From DASZUK01 sp035547695 (GTDB lineage Bacteria; Actinomycetota; Acidimicrobiia; Acidimicrobiales; RAAP-2), in contig DASZUK010000003.1 in NCBI GenBank assembly GCA_035547695.1, positions 1 to 64,000 of the forward strand: DNA of 64,000 nucleotides, in the 5' to 3' direction. Every line of letters starts with the position of its first letter. The stretch's first letter is position 1. Below, piece after piece: positions 41,275-49,389 of this stretch. A program made the position numbers and the translations under genes. Under the pieces are notes generated by a model. The model did not search any database and was not told the DNA's origin. It saw only the letters and a list, made by a program, of their open reading frames with translations.

Positions 41275-42239
41275 CGGCCGCCGCAGAGGCCGCCGCACCG
41301 GACGCATAGCCGACCTGTCGGCTGAGGCGTCTCGACTGATGGCATCGTCGTCCGGTCGGACGCCACCGGTGGAAGCTGCACATCGGACCCAGATACCGTT
41401 GAGCGTGGTCACGACCCCGTTCGAGGTCATCTCCGAGATCGGGCCGCCATGAAGCCCGACCTCACCCGGGTGCGACCCCAGGTGGGTGTGCTGGCTCCGG
41501 TCACGGACGCCTTCTTGATCCCCGACAACCACTTGGGTCGAGCCACGGTGTCGAGCGTGGCGGTCGCCCACGAGGTGGCCACCATGGAGGTACAGGCGAT
41601 CGCCTGCCTGAACAGCCGGGACCGGGATCGGCTCGGCTTCCGCCGGACCCGTTGACTGCCGCCGCCTACGGCGTCGACCGGTTCTTGTGTGTCTTCGGCG
41701 ACCAGCTGGAGTCGGGTGGACGGTTGAACGACCTCAACGTCCGAGGGATGTTGGACGAGCTCTACGCGTTCGGCAGTTCGGCGACTCCGGCCACGCACCG
41801 TTCACCGTCGGTGTCACCAGCCGACTGGCCGCCCTTCCGGCGTGGAAGCGGGAGGCGGACTTTCTCCTGGTGCAGGCGTCGTTCTGGCGAAAGTCCGTGA
41901 GCTTCGACAAGCTTCGACGGCAAAGTATACGCCGGGGTCCTCGTCGTGGCCAGCGTCGACATGGCCAAGACGTTGGCCGAAGCGACGAATCAGATCGAGT
42001 CGTCTAGACCAAACTCCACCACTCCGTCGGAAGGTTGGTCGGTTTCGCGTCCAGGATGCTCGAACATCTGATTGCGGACCCAGATGGTGGCTTCAAACCC
42101 TCCGACGTCGAAGCCGGTAATCGAACGCGGGTCGTCAGCCACGTCATAGATCCTCATCCGAACCCACGCGACGCACGTCCGAGTGTCGCACACACTGCCG
42201 AGAACGCTCGGCGAGCCGGCACCCTGTCGCTACTGGTCA
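41275..42239. other. Stretch with decayed coding sequence only
   Basis: About 960 bp with no intact gene I can support. Short protein-like runs appear in changing frames (for example VAVAHEVATMEVQAIACLNS near 41560, FLCVFGDQLESGGRLNDLNV near 41690, and VLVVASVDMAKTLAEATNQI near 41945), suggesting remains of one or more genes broken by indels. None could be identified. Confidence 0.5.
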
Positions 42240-42268
42240 GAAGCCACTCTTTGCCGGATCTTGACGTC
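42240..42268 (+). repeat. Dispersed island repeat, copy d
   Basis: GAAGCCACTCTTTGCCGGAT then CTTGACGTC, 53 bp before the IS30 left end. It keeps the CTCTTT variant of the motif also seen at 44445 and 45401. Confidence 0.55.
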
Positions 42269-42321
42269 CGCCAACCGCACCCGCCGGATCGGAGAATGGC
42301 TGTGACCAGCGACGGGCGAAT

Positions 42322-43673
42322 TCAACCGGTGTCCGCGACAAGCTTGCTGAACCGTTCGGCCGGAGTATCCCACCCGAGGGTCTTTCTCGGTCGGGTGTTG
42401 AGCAAGTGGGCGATCTCGTCCAGGTCGGCCTGGGTGTGTTTGGATAGGTCGGTGCCCTTGGGCAGGAACTGGCGGACCAGGCCGTTCCAGTTCTCGTTGG
42501 TGCCCCGCTGCCAGGGGCTGTGGGGGTCGCAGAAGTAGACCGGGACCCCGGTCCCGATGCTGAAGCTGCGGTGGGCGCTGAGCTCGATGCCCTGGTCCCA
42601 GGTGAGCGAGCGGGCCAGCTCGGCCGGGAGACGCCTGAGATGGGCGGCCAGACGCTCGGCCACATGCTCGGCCGTCCGGTCCTCGATGGCGATGAGCATG
42701 CCCATCCGGGTCGAGCGCTCGACCAAGGTGGCCACGGCACTGGCCTGGCGGGCCCCGATGATCAGGTCGCCCTCCCAGTGCCCGGGCACCGCCCGGTCGG
42801 CGGCCTCGGCTGGGCGCTCGACGATGGTGACCATGTCGGCGATGCGGGCCCCGCCGTTGGCCCCTCGACCCCTCGGCACCCGCCGGGCCCGGCCGCTGCG
42901 CAGGCAGGCGGCCAACTCCTTGCGCAGCTCGCCTCTGGCCTGGACGTGATGGCCTGGTAGATCGCCTCGTGGGACACCCACCACTCTGGCTCGTCGAGAT
43001 GGTCTCTTCGTAGGCGCCGGGCGATCTGCTCGGGTGACCACCTCTTCGTCACCAACAGGCCCTGGACCTCGGCCCACAGGGCCGGACGGGTGGTGGTCCA
43101 GGGGGCCTTGGGCCGTCTGGCCCGGGTATCGGCCAGGGCATCGGCAGCGTGGGCCCGGTAGAAGGTCCGGCCCCCACCAGCGGCGATCTCCCGTCCGATG
43201 GTGCCCCGGTGACGCCCGAGGCGCCGGGCGATGGCGGCATCGGACTGCCCGGCGCTGATGCCCACCCGGATCTCTTCTCGCTCGGCCAGGGTCAGGGCGT
43301 TGGGTCGACGGCGTCGTTGGTGGGCCACGGCCTCACCCTGGCCCAGCACCGAGTGCCAGTCGACGTCGCTGTCTCGGTGCTCGTTCCTCCAGCGCCAGAC
43401 GGTGCTCGACGACACCCCGAGACCCTTGGCCACCTGGTGCTGGGGCACCCGGCGGTCAAGAGCCGCTACCGCCAGGAGCCTCGCCTCCTGCTCTTGGGCA
43501 CTGCGGTGGTGGTGAACCGGGCGCACCCCCAGCCGCCGCACGTAGCCATTGAGCGTCCCGGCCGGCATCTCGAAGATGGCGGCCGCCGCCGTGCTGGTCG
43601 CCCCGGCGGCCACCGCCTCGAGCGCCCCTTCGAGCGCCTCGGGCCGCCAACCGGGCTTGCGTCCCAGTGCCAT
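42322..43673 (-). pseudogene. IS30 transposase, frameshifted
   Basis: The N-terminal part (MALGRKPGWRPEALEGALEA onward) has a helix-turn-helix region, then LTLAEREEIRVGISAGQSDA, RLGRHRGTIGREI and KRWSPEQIARRL, all typical of IS30. The C-terminal part in another frame carries the DDE catalytic core: PGHWEGDLIIG, SLTWDQGIELSAH and DPHSPWQRGTNENWNGLVRQF. The frame changes at about 42950 (EAIYQAI to QARGELRKEL). A single indel explains it. Programmed frameshifting is unlikely because IS30 normally uses one frame. Confidence 0.85.
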
Positions 43674-43714
43674 CGGACACCTCCGTGGTCGGAGTTGTCG
43701 CGGACACCGGTTGA
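42322..43714 (-). mobile_element. IS30-family insertion sequence with intact ends
   Basis: Perfect 20-bp terminal inverted repeats, TCAACCGGTGTCCGCGACAA at 42322-42341 and its complement at 43695-43714, bound a 1393-bp element. It contains one IS30-type transposase gene on the minus strand that is frameshifted. The transposase stop codon lies inside the left repeat. No convincing target duplication is visible beside the ends. Confidence 0.88.
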
Positions 43715-43753
43715 GATCAAGGGGCCTCGCCTACGGGCTGACGGCGGGACGGC

Positions 43754-43781
43754 AGCGTGATATCATTTTTGATATCACGCT
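43754..43781. promoter_or_regulatory. Operator of the higBA-like pair
   Basis: AGCGTGATATCA-tttt-TGATATCACGCT is a perfect 12-bp inverted repeat just upstream of the broken toxin gene, 40 bp from the IS30 right end. Such long palindromes are typical HigA or HTH-antitoxin binding sites. Confidence 0.7.
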
Positions 43782-44112
43782 GGTCGGTCGAACTGGAGCC
43801 GGAGGTGCAGACGTGGCTGGAGAGCCTGGCTACCGCCGAGTAGGCCACCGCAGCGTTCCAGGTCGATCGCTTGGCGGATCGAGGTGCCCAGTTGCGAATG
43901 CCCCACTCTCGATCGCTCGGCGACGGCCTGTTCGAGTTGCGGTTCGACCTCCGGCGGGTGGCCCAGCGGATCACGTTCTTCTTCCCGAGCGAGGCCCGGT
44001 GGTACTGCTCACCGTCTTCCGCAAGCAGCGCTCGAACGAGCGCGCCGAAGTGGCCAGGGCCAGAGGGGTCATGCGCCGGTGTATCGAACAGGCCCACACG
44101 GCCGACGAATGA
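43769..44112 (+). pseudogene. higB: HigB-type toxin, inactivated
   Basis: Protein fragments read WSVELEPEVQTWLESLATAE, a TAG at 43841, then ATAAFQVDRLADRGAQLRMP, HSRSLGDGLFELRF and VAQRITFFFPSEAR. A 1-nt deletion near 43998 follows, then in the next frame VVLLTVFRKQRSNERAEVAR to the TGA. Joined, this is a normal-length Gp49/HigB RNase toxin. One nonsense and one frameshift mutation make it dead. The antitoxin downstream remains open. Confidence 0.8.
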
Positions 44113-44122
44113 GGTGACAACG

Positions 44123-44425
44123 ATGCCCAAGAGTTGGAACGAACTGAAAGCGAAGCGGCTCGACGCCATGTCGACCGATGAACGGGCCGAGTACGACCGG
44201 GCCTATGCCGCAGCCACCCTGGCCGCCGAGGTCGGTGAGCGGGTACGGGAAGCCCGGGAGGCCGCCGGCCTGAGCCAGCGGGAGTTGGCTCGCCGGATGG
44301 GGACCAGCCAGGCGGCGGTGGACCGCTTGGAGGCCGGCGGTGTGGGCGCCACGCTGACGACGCTCCAGCGGGTCGCCAGCGCCCTTGGCCTCGAAGTCAA
44401 CGTGGAACTTCGGCGGTCTGCCTGA
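44123..44425 (+). CDS. higA: HigA-type HTH antitoxin
   Basis: A 100-residue protein with an acidic helical N terminus (MPKSWNELKAKRLDAMSTDE) and a C-terminal Cro/C1-type helix-turn-helix: GERVREAREAAGLSQRELAR, then RMGTSQAAVDRLEAGGVGAT and LQRVASALGLEVNVEL. ATG follows GAGGTG by 7 nt. It is paired with the broken higB upstream and probably represses through the 43754 palindrome. An intact antitoxin without a toxin could act as an anti-addiction factor or simply be decaying more slowly. Confidence 0.85.
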   Translation: MPKSWNELKAKRLDAMSTDERAEYDRAYAAATLAAEVGERVREAREAAGLSQRELARRMGTSQAAVDRLEAGGVGATLTTLQRVASALGLEVNVELRRSA

Positions 44426-44444
44426 CGGCCTAGCGATACCGATC

Positions 44445-44473
44445 AGGGCCACTCTTTACAGCATGTTGAGATC
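44445..44473 (+). repeat. Dispersed island repeat, copy e
   Basis: AGGGCCACTCTTTACAGCAT then GTTGAGATC, followed by GGCGAGCACCGCCCACC, which extends the similarity with copy 39864. It directly follows the HTH antitoxin gene. Confidence 0.55.
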
Positions 44474-44545
44474 GGCGAGCACCGCCCACCGTGCCAGTGC
44501 CGATGAACCTGAGCCCGGTTGCGTCTGCCGGGCTACGTTGCCGTG

Positions 44546-45361
44546 ATGGGCTTTCGTCGCCCCCACACGGGACCCATGGCGCCGTTGGTCACCCGAGACA
44601 CCAAGCTGTCCCGGAACGAGCACGAGCAGTGGCGCGACGCCATCGCCTGGCAGCCGCCTGAGGAGACGGGGCTGGTCATCCGGGACGACCTCAGTTCGGC
44701 CTCGTGGATCGGCCCCCTCCTCGACCCTGGCTCCTACGAGGTCGGCATGACCGCGCCCGGAGGGTTCGACGCATATGCCCGCATCTGCTTCCCGTTCGTC
44801 GCCGGGAGGATCACCGCCGACGGCCAGGCGTTCGAGGAGCACATGACCTGGCGGGAGGTGGCGAACCGGAACGGACGGATCGCACACGCCCTGATGGAGA
44901 AGGAGGCCATCCAACGGACAGGGAGCGAGGCGGTCCGGTGCTCGGGCTCTCTGGCGCCGGAGCAATTGGGAGCGCTGCTGCCGATACTCTTCCGCCATAC
45001 GCAGTCGTCGTTCGGCTGGTTCCTGTTGTGGGAGGGCTGGGGAGACCTCGCTCCTGGGATCTTCAGCGAGGCTCGACCCAGGATCAGCCACCCGACGCGG
45101 AACCACTTCCTCCTCCGGGGCCCACTCCACGCATACCGCAGCCTTCCTCACGATCCGAACTACTGCTGGCCCGACGATCGGGCCTGGTGCCTCTGTACCG
45201 ATACCGATCTCGACTGGGCGTACATCGCCGGCTCGGTAGCGCTGGTCGATGAGATCATCAGTATCCGGACAATGGACGCCTTCGAGACCCAACCACACGA
45301 TCCGGCCCGTTTGGGCATGGATGTGGTGAATGACCCTGACGGGACCGTTTCGCGGCCTTGA
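44546..45361 (+). CDS. Conserved actinobacterial hypothetical protein
   Basis: A 271-residue soluble protein. Notable segments are SASWIGPLLDPGSYEVGMTA, YARICFPFVAGRI, SSFGWFLLWEGWGDLA, NHFLLRGPLHA and DDRAWCLCTDTDLDWAYIAG. I have seen this pattern in many actinobacterial proteins of unknown function, but no reaction is known to me. An ATG nine codons further upstream also exists. It is flanked on both sides by dispersed repeats, like a cassette. Confidence 0.65.
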   Translation: MGFRRPHTGPMAPLVTRDTKLSRNEHEQWRDAIAWQPPEETGLVIRDDLSSASWIGPLLDPGSYEVGMTAPGGFDAYARICFPFVAGRITADGQAFEEHMTWREVANRNGRIAHALMEKEAIQRTGSEAVRCSGSLAPEQLGALLPILFRHTQSSFGWFLLWEGWGDLAPGIFSEARPRISHPTRNHFLLRGPLHAYRSLPHDPNYCWPDDRAWCLCTDTDLDWAYIAGSVALVDEIISIRTMDAFETQPHDPARLGMDVVNDPDGTVSRP

Positions 45362-45400
45362 CGCCGGTTCTCAAGTGCAGTCGGGGTTCCGCTCCTTATC

Positions 45401-45430
45401 AGGAGCCGCTCTTTACCGACTGTTGCCATC
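45401..45430 (+). repeat. Dispersed island repeat, copy f
   Basis: AGGAGCCGCTCTTTACCGAC then TGTTGCCATC. Last copy at the right edge of the island, just beyond the hypothetical gene. It runs into a 16-bp tandem repeat. Confidence 0.55.
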
Positions 45431-45474
45431 CCCGTAGACGGCCATCCCCGTAGACGGCCATCCCCGTAGACGGC
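45427..45474. repeat. 16-bp tandem repeat, three exact copies
   Basis: CATCCCCGTAGACGGC is repeated three times head to tail with no mismatch. It is intergenic. The remaining bases to 45708 hold no gene I can support. Confidence 0.85.
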
Positions 45475-45708
45475 CCCACGCCGACGGTTCCGTGGCTCTG
45501 TACCCCTCGGCCGAACCCCCGGCCGACCCCGACCTGGCCGGCAACTGGCTCCCGGCCCGGCCGCCGACTTCTGGCCGTACCTGCGGGGCCTACCGCCCCG
45601 ACCAGGTCATCCTCGACGGTGGTTGGACCCGCCGCCGGTTCGGGGGGTGGATCGTTGGCCCAGCCCGGAGGCCGGCGCAGCCGTTGGCCGCCGGAATGGA
45701 CCACTGGA

Positions 45709-46380
45709 ATGACAGACTTCCACGACGTGCCCGGCTTGGCGCTGTTCGACCTCGACAACACGCTGGTGGATCGTCTTGGGGCCTTCACGTCGTGGGCAGC
45801 CGGCTTCGTCCGGTCGGCCGGCGGCGACCCGGACGACCTGGCCTGGCTGTTGGAGACCGACGACGACGGCCGCACGTCGCGCCCCGCGCTGTTCGACGCG
45901 GCCAGGCGGCGGTGGAACATGGCCGAGTCGGTGGACGCCCTCCTCGGGGCGTACCGTCGGGCGCAAACCGAATTCTACCGGCCCGACCCGGCGGTCATCA
46001 CTCCGCTCGGCGTCCTCAAAGGCGCCGGCTGGCGGATCGTCGTGGTCACCAACGGCTCCACGGCCCAACACCGCAAGGTGGAACGAGCCGGGCTCGCCGA
46101 CCTGGTCGACGCCGTGTACGTGTCGTCCGAGGTCGGCAGCGCCAAGCCCGACCCCGACATCTTCCTGGAAGCCTGTCGCGGCGGTCCCGACGACCTGGTG
46201 GTCATGGTGGGCGACGCGCCCGACGCGGACATCGGCGGAGCCCACGCCGTCGGGCTCACCACGGTCTGGCTCGATCGCGGACGGCCCTGGCCCGATCGGC
46301 CGTTCCGGCCCGACCACATCGTCACCACCGTCGGTGACGCCGTCGAAGTCGTCCTGGCCCTCGACCGGGGGCACCCCTGA
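45709..46380 (+). CDS. HAD-superfamily hydrolase
   Basis: A 223-residue phosphatase-type protein. Motif I is FDLDNTLVD (residues 13-21), motif II is VVTNGS, the motif III lysine lies in SAKPDPDIFLEA, and motif IV is VMVGDAPDADIGGA. The cap inserted after motif I is alpha-helical (C1 type), pointing to small phosphorylated metabolites or phosphoglycolate-like substrates. The exact substrate cannot be read. ATG start without a strong ribosome site. It ends 3 nt before the convergent PhyH gene. Confidence 0.85.
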   Translation: MTDFHDVPGLALFDLDNTLVDRLGAFTSWAAGFVRSAGGDPDDLAWLLETDDDGRTSRPALFDAARRRWNMAESVDALLGAYRRAQTEFYRPDPAVITPLGVLKGAGWRIVVVTNGSTAQHRKVERAGLADLVDAVYVSSEVGSAKPDPDIFLEACRGGPDDLVVMVGDAPDADIGGAHAVGLTTVWLDRGRPWPDRPFRPDHIVTTVGDAVEVVLALDRGHP

Positions 46381-46383
46381 GGG

Positions 46384-47523
46384 TCAGGACGGTCCCTGCA
46401 GCCGGGCGACCTGCTCGGTGCGGCTGCGGACCAGGTCGTTGAACGCTTCACCGGCCCCGATGTGGTCCCAGAGGGCCGGTGGGTAGTAGGTGACGTACAT
46501 GGTCCGCCGGTGGCCGGACCCGGCCGGCTTCGGTGAGGCGTGCATGACGTCCTGCATGTGCACGGTGACGTCGCCGGGGGCCGTGTCGATGTGGACGACG
46601 GGGACGTCGGCCAGGCGGTCCTGCCAGCGGTAGTGCAGCACCTTGCCGTGGCTGCCGGGAACGACCTGCAGGTTGCCGGTTGTGGCGTCGGACCCGGTGA
46701 TCTGGATGCCGACGCTGGTCGCCGGGCAAAGGAAGGCGTGGCCGCCGATGCCGCAGTCCTGGTGCCACGGGATGTTGGAGAGGCCGGCGGTGCCGCCCGG
46801 CACCTTGATCAGCACCGGGGTTCCCTCCATCCGGTCGGCGGCCAGTTCGAGCCGGCGGTCGAGGAGGGTGCCCAACCGCCGGACCCGCGGGTCGGTCTCG
46901 AGAGCGGCCAGGACCGGGGACCGGAGGGTGGTGTAGACCAGCCGGCACAGCGCCTTTGAACCGTCTTCGGTGGTGACCCACCAGGACCGGTTGTCGCCCG
47001 GCCGGGCCAGCGCCGCCAGCCGGTCGATCTCCCGGTCGGCCGCCTCCATCTCTTCGGCGCTGAAGACCCCTTTGACGTGCAGGTAGCCCATCACCCGCAA
47101 CTGATCGGCCAGGTCGGCGTCGTCGGCGTCGGCGTCGAAGGTGGCGGCCGGGTCCCGGCCCTCAAAGTCGACCTGGGCCGGATCGTAGGGCGGCAGGCCG
47201 GCGTGGAGGTACCGGAGCAACGGGTCCCAATCGGCCAACTGCTCGAACCGGCCCCGCTCGAAGGTGAGCTCGTTGGCCAGGTACAGGCCGATGAACGTGC
47301 GGACCTGGGCCACCAGGTCGTCCCAGGCCTGCCGGCTGAGGCGCACCGCGGTGGCGCCGTGGTCGCCGCCTTCGTCAACCCGCACCGAGGTGCCGTCGGC
47401 CGAATAGGTGACGGCGTCGCCGTCCACGTAGAACGTGAGGCCCCCGGTGGGCTCCAGGTCGGTCGCCATCGCCCCGAGCACCTCGGGGGCCACGGCAGCC
47501 GAGAACGGCGGGGCGAGGGCCAT
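46384..47523 (-). CDS. Phytanoyl-CoA dioxygenase (PhyH) family protein
   Basis: A 379-residue protein in two parts. Residues 1-110 contain an SCP2-like region (LTFYVDGDAVTYSADGTSVR, then VRLSRQAWDDLVAQVRTF). The C-terminal 230 residues are a 2-oxoglutarate/Fe(II) dioxygenase: iron ligands in NIPWHQDCGIGG (HxD) and DVMHASPKPAGSGHRR (distal His), with the Arg binding 2-oxoglutarate. The fusion suggests a lipid or acyl-CoA substrate delivered by the N-terminal domain. GTG two codons upstream is an alternative start. Confidence 0.83.
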   Translation of the reverse strand: MALAPPFSAAVAPEVLGAMATDLEPTGGLTFYVDGDAVTYSADGTSVRVDEGGDHGATAVRLSRQAWDDLVAQVRTFIGLYLANELTFERGRFEQLADWDPLLRYLHAGLPPYDPAQVDFEGRDPAATFDADADDADLADQLRVMGYLHVKGVFSAEEMEAADREIDRLAALARPGDNRSWWVTTEDGSKALCRLVYTTLRSPVLAALETDPRVRRLGTLLDRRLELAADRMEGTPVLIKVPGGTAGLSNIPWHQDCGIGGHAFLCPATSVGIQITGSDATTGNLQVVPGSHGKVLHYRWQDRLADVPVVHIDTAPGDVTVHMQDVMHASPKPAGSGHRRTMYVTYYPPALWDHIGAGEAFNDLVRSRTEQVARLQGPS

Positions 47524-47660
47524 CTCCACAGTATGCAATACGCCGCCGCCAGTTGCCGTTGCCCCCCGTCCAACCGTTGCCGAGCCGAACGAGCCAGAGA
47601 TGCGCGTCCTCATCGTCCGACGCCGTGCATCGTCCGGCATCGTCCGGCGTGGTGCGGTGG

Positions 47661-48887
47661 TCAGCGGGTGAGCAGCACCGAGGACCCGTGGCCGAACAGG
47701 CCCTGGTTGGCGGTGACGGCCACCCGGGCCCCGTCCACCTGATGCCCGTCGGCCTGGCCGCGGAGCTGCCAGACGCACTCGCACACCTGGGCGATGGCCT
47801 GGGCCGGGATGGCCTCCCCGAAGCAGGACAGGCCGCCGCTGGGGTTGACCGGGATGCGGCCGCCGATGGCGGTGGCGCCGTCCCGGAGCAGCTTCTCGGC
47901 CTCGCCCTCGCCGCACAGCCCGATGTCCTCGTACCAGTCCAGCTCCAGCGCGGAGGACAGGTCGTAGACCTCGGCCAGGTCGACGTCCTCGGGCCCGATG
48001 CCGGCCTCGTCGTAGGCCCCCCGGGCGATGGACGGCCGGAACCCCTGGAGGTCGGCCAGGTCGGCGCCGGCCACCGCGGCGGCGGAGTCGGTGGCGAAGT
48101 TGGGCATCTCGATGACGGTGCTGGGGAACCGGGGGGTCACCGTGGATACCGCGGCGATGGTGACCAGCGGCTCGGCGTCGCCGCCCCGCCCGGCGCCGTG
48201 CCGGCGGGCGAACGCCATGGACGACAGCACCACCGCGGCCGCCCCGTCGGAGGTGGCGCAGATCTCCAGCAGCCGCAACGGGTCGGCCACCACCGGGGAG
48301 GCCAGCACCTCGTCGACGGTGACCTCCTTGCGGTACCGGGCGTACGGGTTGGCCAGGCCGTGGCGGGCGTTCTTGACCTTGATCCGGGCGAAGTCGTCCT
48401 CGGTGGCCCCGAACCGGTCCATCCGACGGCGGGCGTACAGCCCGAAGTAGGTGGGGTTGGTGGCCCCCATGAGGTGGAACCGGAGCCAGTCGGGGTCGTC
48501 CTTGCGCTCCCCGCCGACCGGGGCGAAGAACCCCTTCGGGGTGGTGTCGGCGCCGATCACCAGGGCGACGTCGCACAGCCCGGCCAGGATCTGGGCCCGG
48601 GCGTTGGCGATGGCCGCCGCCCCGGACGCACAGGCGGCGTAGCCGGACGCCACCCGGGCCCCGGTCCACCCGAGGGCCTGGGCGAAGGTGGCCCCGGCCA
48701 CGAACCCGGGGTAGCCGTTGCGGATGGTGTCCGCCCCGGACACGAACTGGATGTCCTCCCAGCGCAATCCGGCGTCCCGGAGGGCGTCGCGTGCGGCCAC
48801 CAGGCCGTACTCCACGAAGTTGCGGCCCCACTTCCCCCAGGGGTGCATCCCGGCCCCGAGGACCGCCACGCGCTTGTCGTCAGCCAT
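47661..48887 (-). CDS. Thiolase-superfamily (lipid-transfer-protein type) protein
   Basis: A 408-residue SCP-X-like thiolase: VAVLGAGMHPWGKWGRNFVE, GYAACASGAAAIANARAQIL with a Cys at the nucleophile region, EVYDLSSALELDWYEDIGLC, and the glycine-rich end NPSGGLSCFGEAIPA and GHQVDGARVAVTANQGLFGH. It overlaps the upstream DUF35 gene by 8 nt, so the two form a complex-encoding pair. Possible role: acyl-CoA thiolysis or aldol cleavage in steroid-like side-chain degradation. The direct neighbours on the other strand are paired acyl-CoA dehydrogenases. Confidence 0.86.
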   Translation of the reverse strand: MADDKRVAVLGAGMHPWGKWGRNFVEYGLVAARDALRDAGLRWEDIQFVSGADTIRNGYPGFVAGATFAQALGWTGARVASGYAACASGAAAIANARAQILAGLCDVALVIGADTTPKGFFAPVGGERKDDPDWLRFHLMGATNPTYFGLYARRRMDRFGATEDDFARIKVKNARHGLANPYARYRKEVTVDEVLASPVVADPLRLLEICATSDGAAAVVLSSMAFARRHGAGRGGDAEPLVTIAAVSTVTPRFPSTVIEMPNFATDSAAAVAGADLADLQGFRPSIARGAYDEAGIGPEDVDLAEVYDLSSALELDWYEDIGLCGEGEAEKLLRDGATAIGGRIPVNPSGGLSCFGEAIPAQAIAQVCECVWQLRGQADGHQVDGARVAVTANQGLFGHGSSVLLTR

Positions 48888-49341
48888 CGACCGGCCTCCA
48901 CTTCCACACCACGTACTGGTGGTCGTCGTCCTCGTACAGGGTGTCCAGCACCAGCTCCACCGGGTCGCCCACCGACAGGTCGTCCACCGACACCCCGGGG
49001 ACCACCTGGCCCATCACCACCATCTTCTCGTCGGCCAGCTCGACGGCGGCCAGGGCGAACGGCACGTACGGGTCCGCGGCCACGTACGGCGGTGGCGGCT
49101 GGTACCGGGCGTCGGTGTACGACCAGATCCGTCCCCGCCGGGACAGCTCCACCTGGTCGAACTCGGTGCTCTCGCACCTGGGGTTGCGGCAGAACGACTG
49201 CTCGGCCGGGAAGGCGTAGGTGCCGCACGACGTGCACCGGCTGCCCAGCAACGCCGGTGCCGCCTCGTCCATGGTGAACCAGCCGTCCAGTGCCGGAACC
49301 CGTGCTTTCGTGCCGCCGCCGGCGGCTCCGTTGTGGCCCAT
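48880..49341 (-). CDS. DUF35 OB-fold zinc-ribbon protein
   Basis: A 153-residue protein: zinc ribbon (RCTSCGTYAFPAEQSFCRNP, then RCES; four Cys at residues about 36-57), then an OB-fold (GRIWSYTDARYQPPPPY ... PFALAAVELADEKMVVMGQV). DUF35 proteins bind the acyl-CoA end for a partner thiolase, here the overlapping gene at 47661-48887. ATG start with no obvious Shine-Dalgarno. Divergent from an acyl-CoA dehydrogenase gene across 48 bp that contain a short palindrome. Confidence 0.88.
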   Translation of the reverse strand: MGHNGAAGGGTKARVPALDGWFTMDEAAPALLGSRCTSCGTYAFPAEQSFCRNPRCESTEFDQVELSRRGRIWSYTDARYQPPPPYVAADPYVPFALAAVELADEKMVVMGQVVPGVSVDDLSVGDPVELVLDTLYEDDDHQYVVWKWRPVDG

Positions 49342-49372
49342 GCGGCCATTGTTGCCCAGGCCCTGGCGGTGT

Positions 49373-49385
49373 GCCAGATTCTGGC
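49373..49385. promoter_or_regulatory. Palindrome between divergent DUF35 and fadE genes
   Basis: GCCAGA-T-TCTGGC, a perfect 6-bp inverted repeat, ends 4 bp before the acyl-CoA dehydrogenase ATG in a 48-bp divergent spacer. It is a plausible operator, but short palindromes are frequent by chance. Confidence 0.3.
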
Positions 49386-49389
49386 CCGG

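Noticed and set aside
37621..45430. Integron cassette array
   Set aside because: No integrase gene is present, and the repeats are not paired inverted attC-like structures; genes also lie in both orientations.
45485..45708. N-terminal extension of the HAD hydrolase
   Set aside because: The upstream frame is Pro/Arg-rich and the HAD motif I lies at normal distance from the ATG at 45709.
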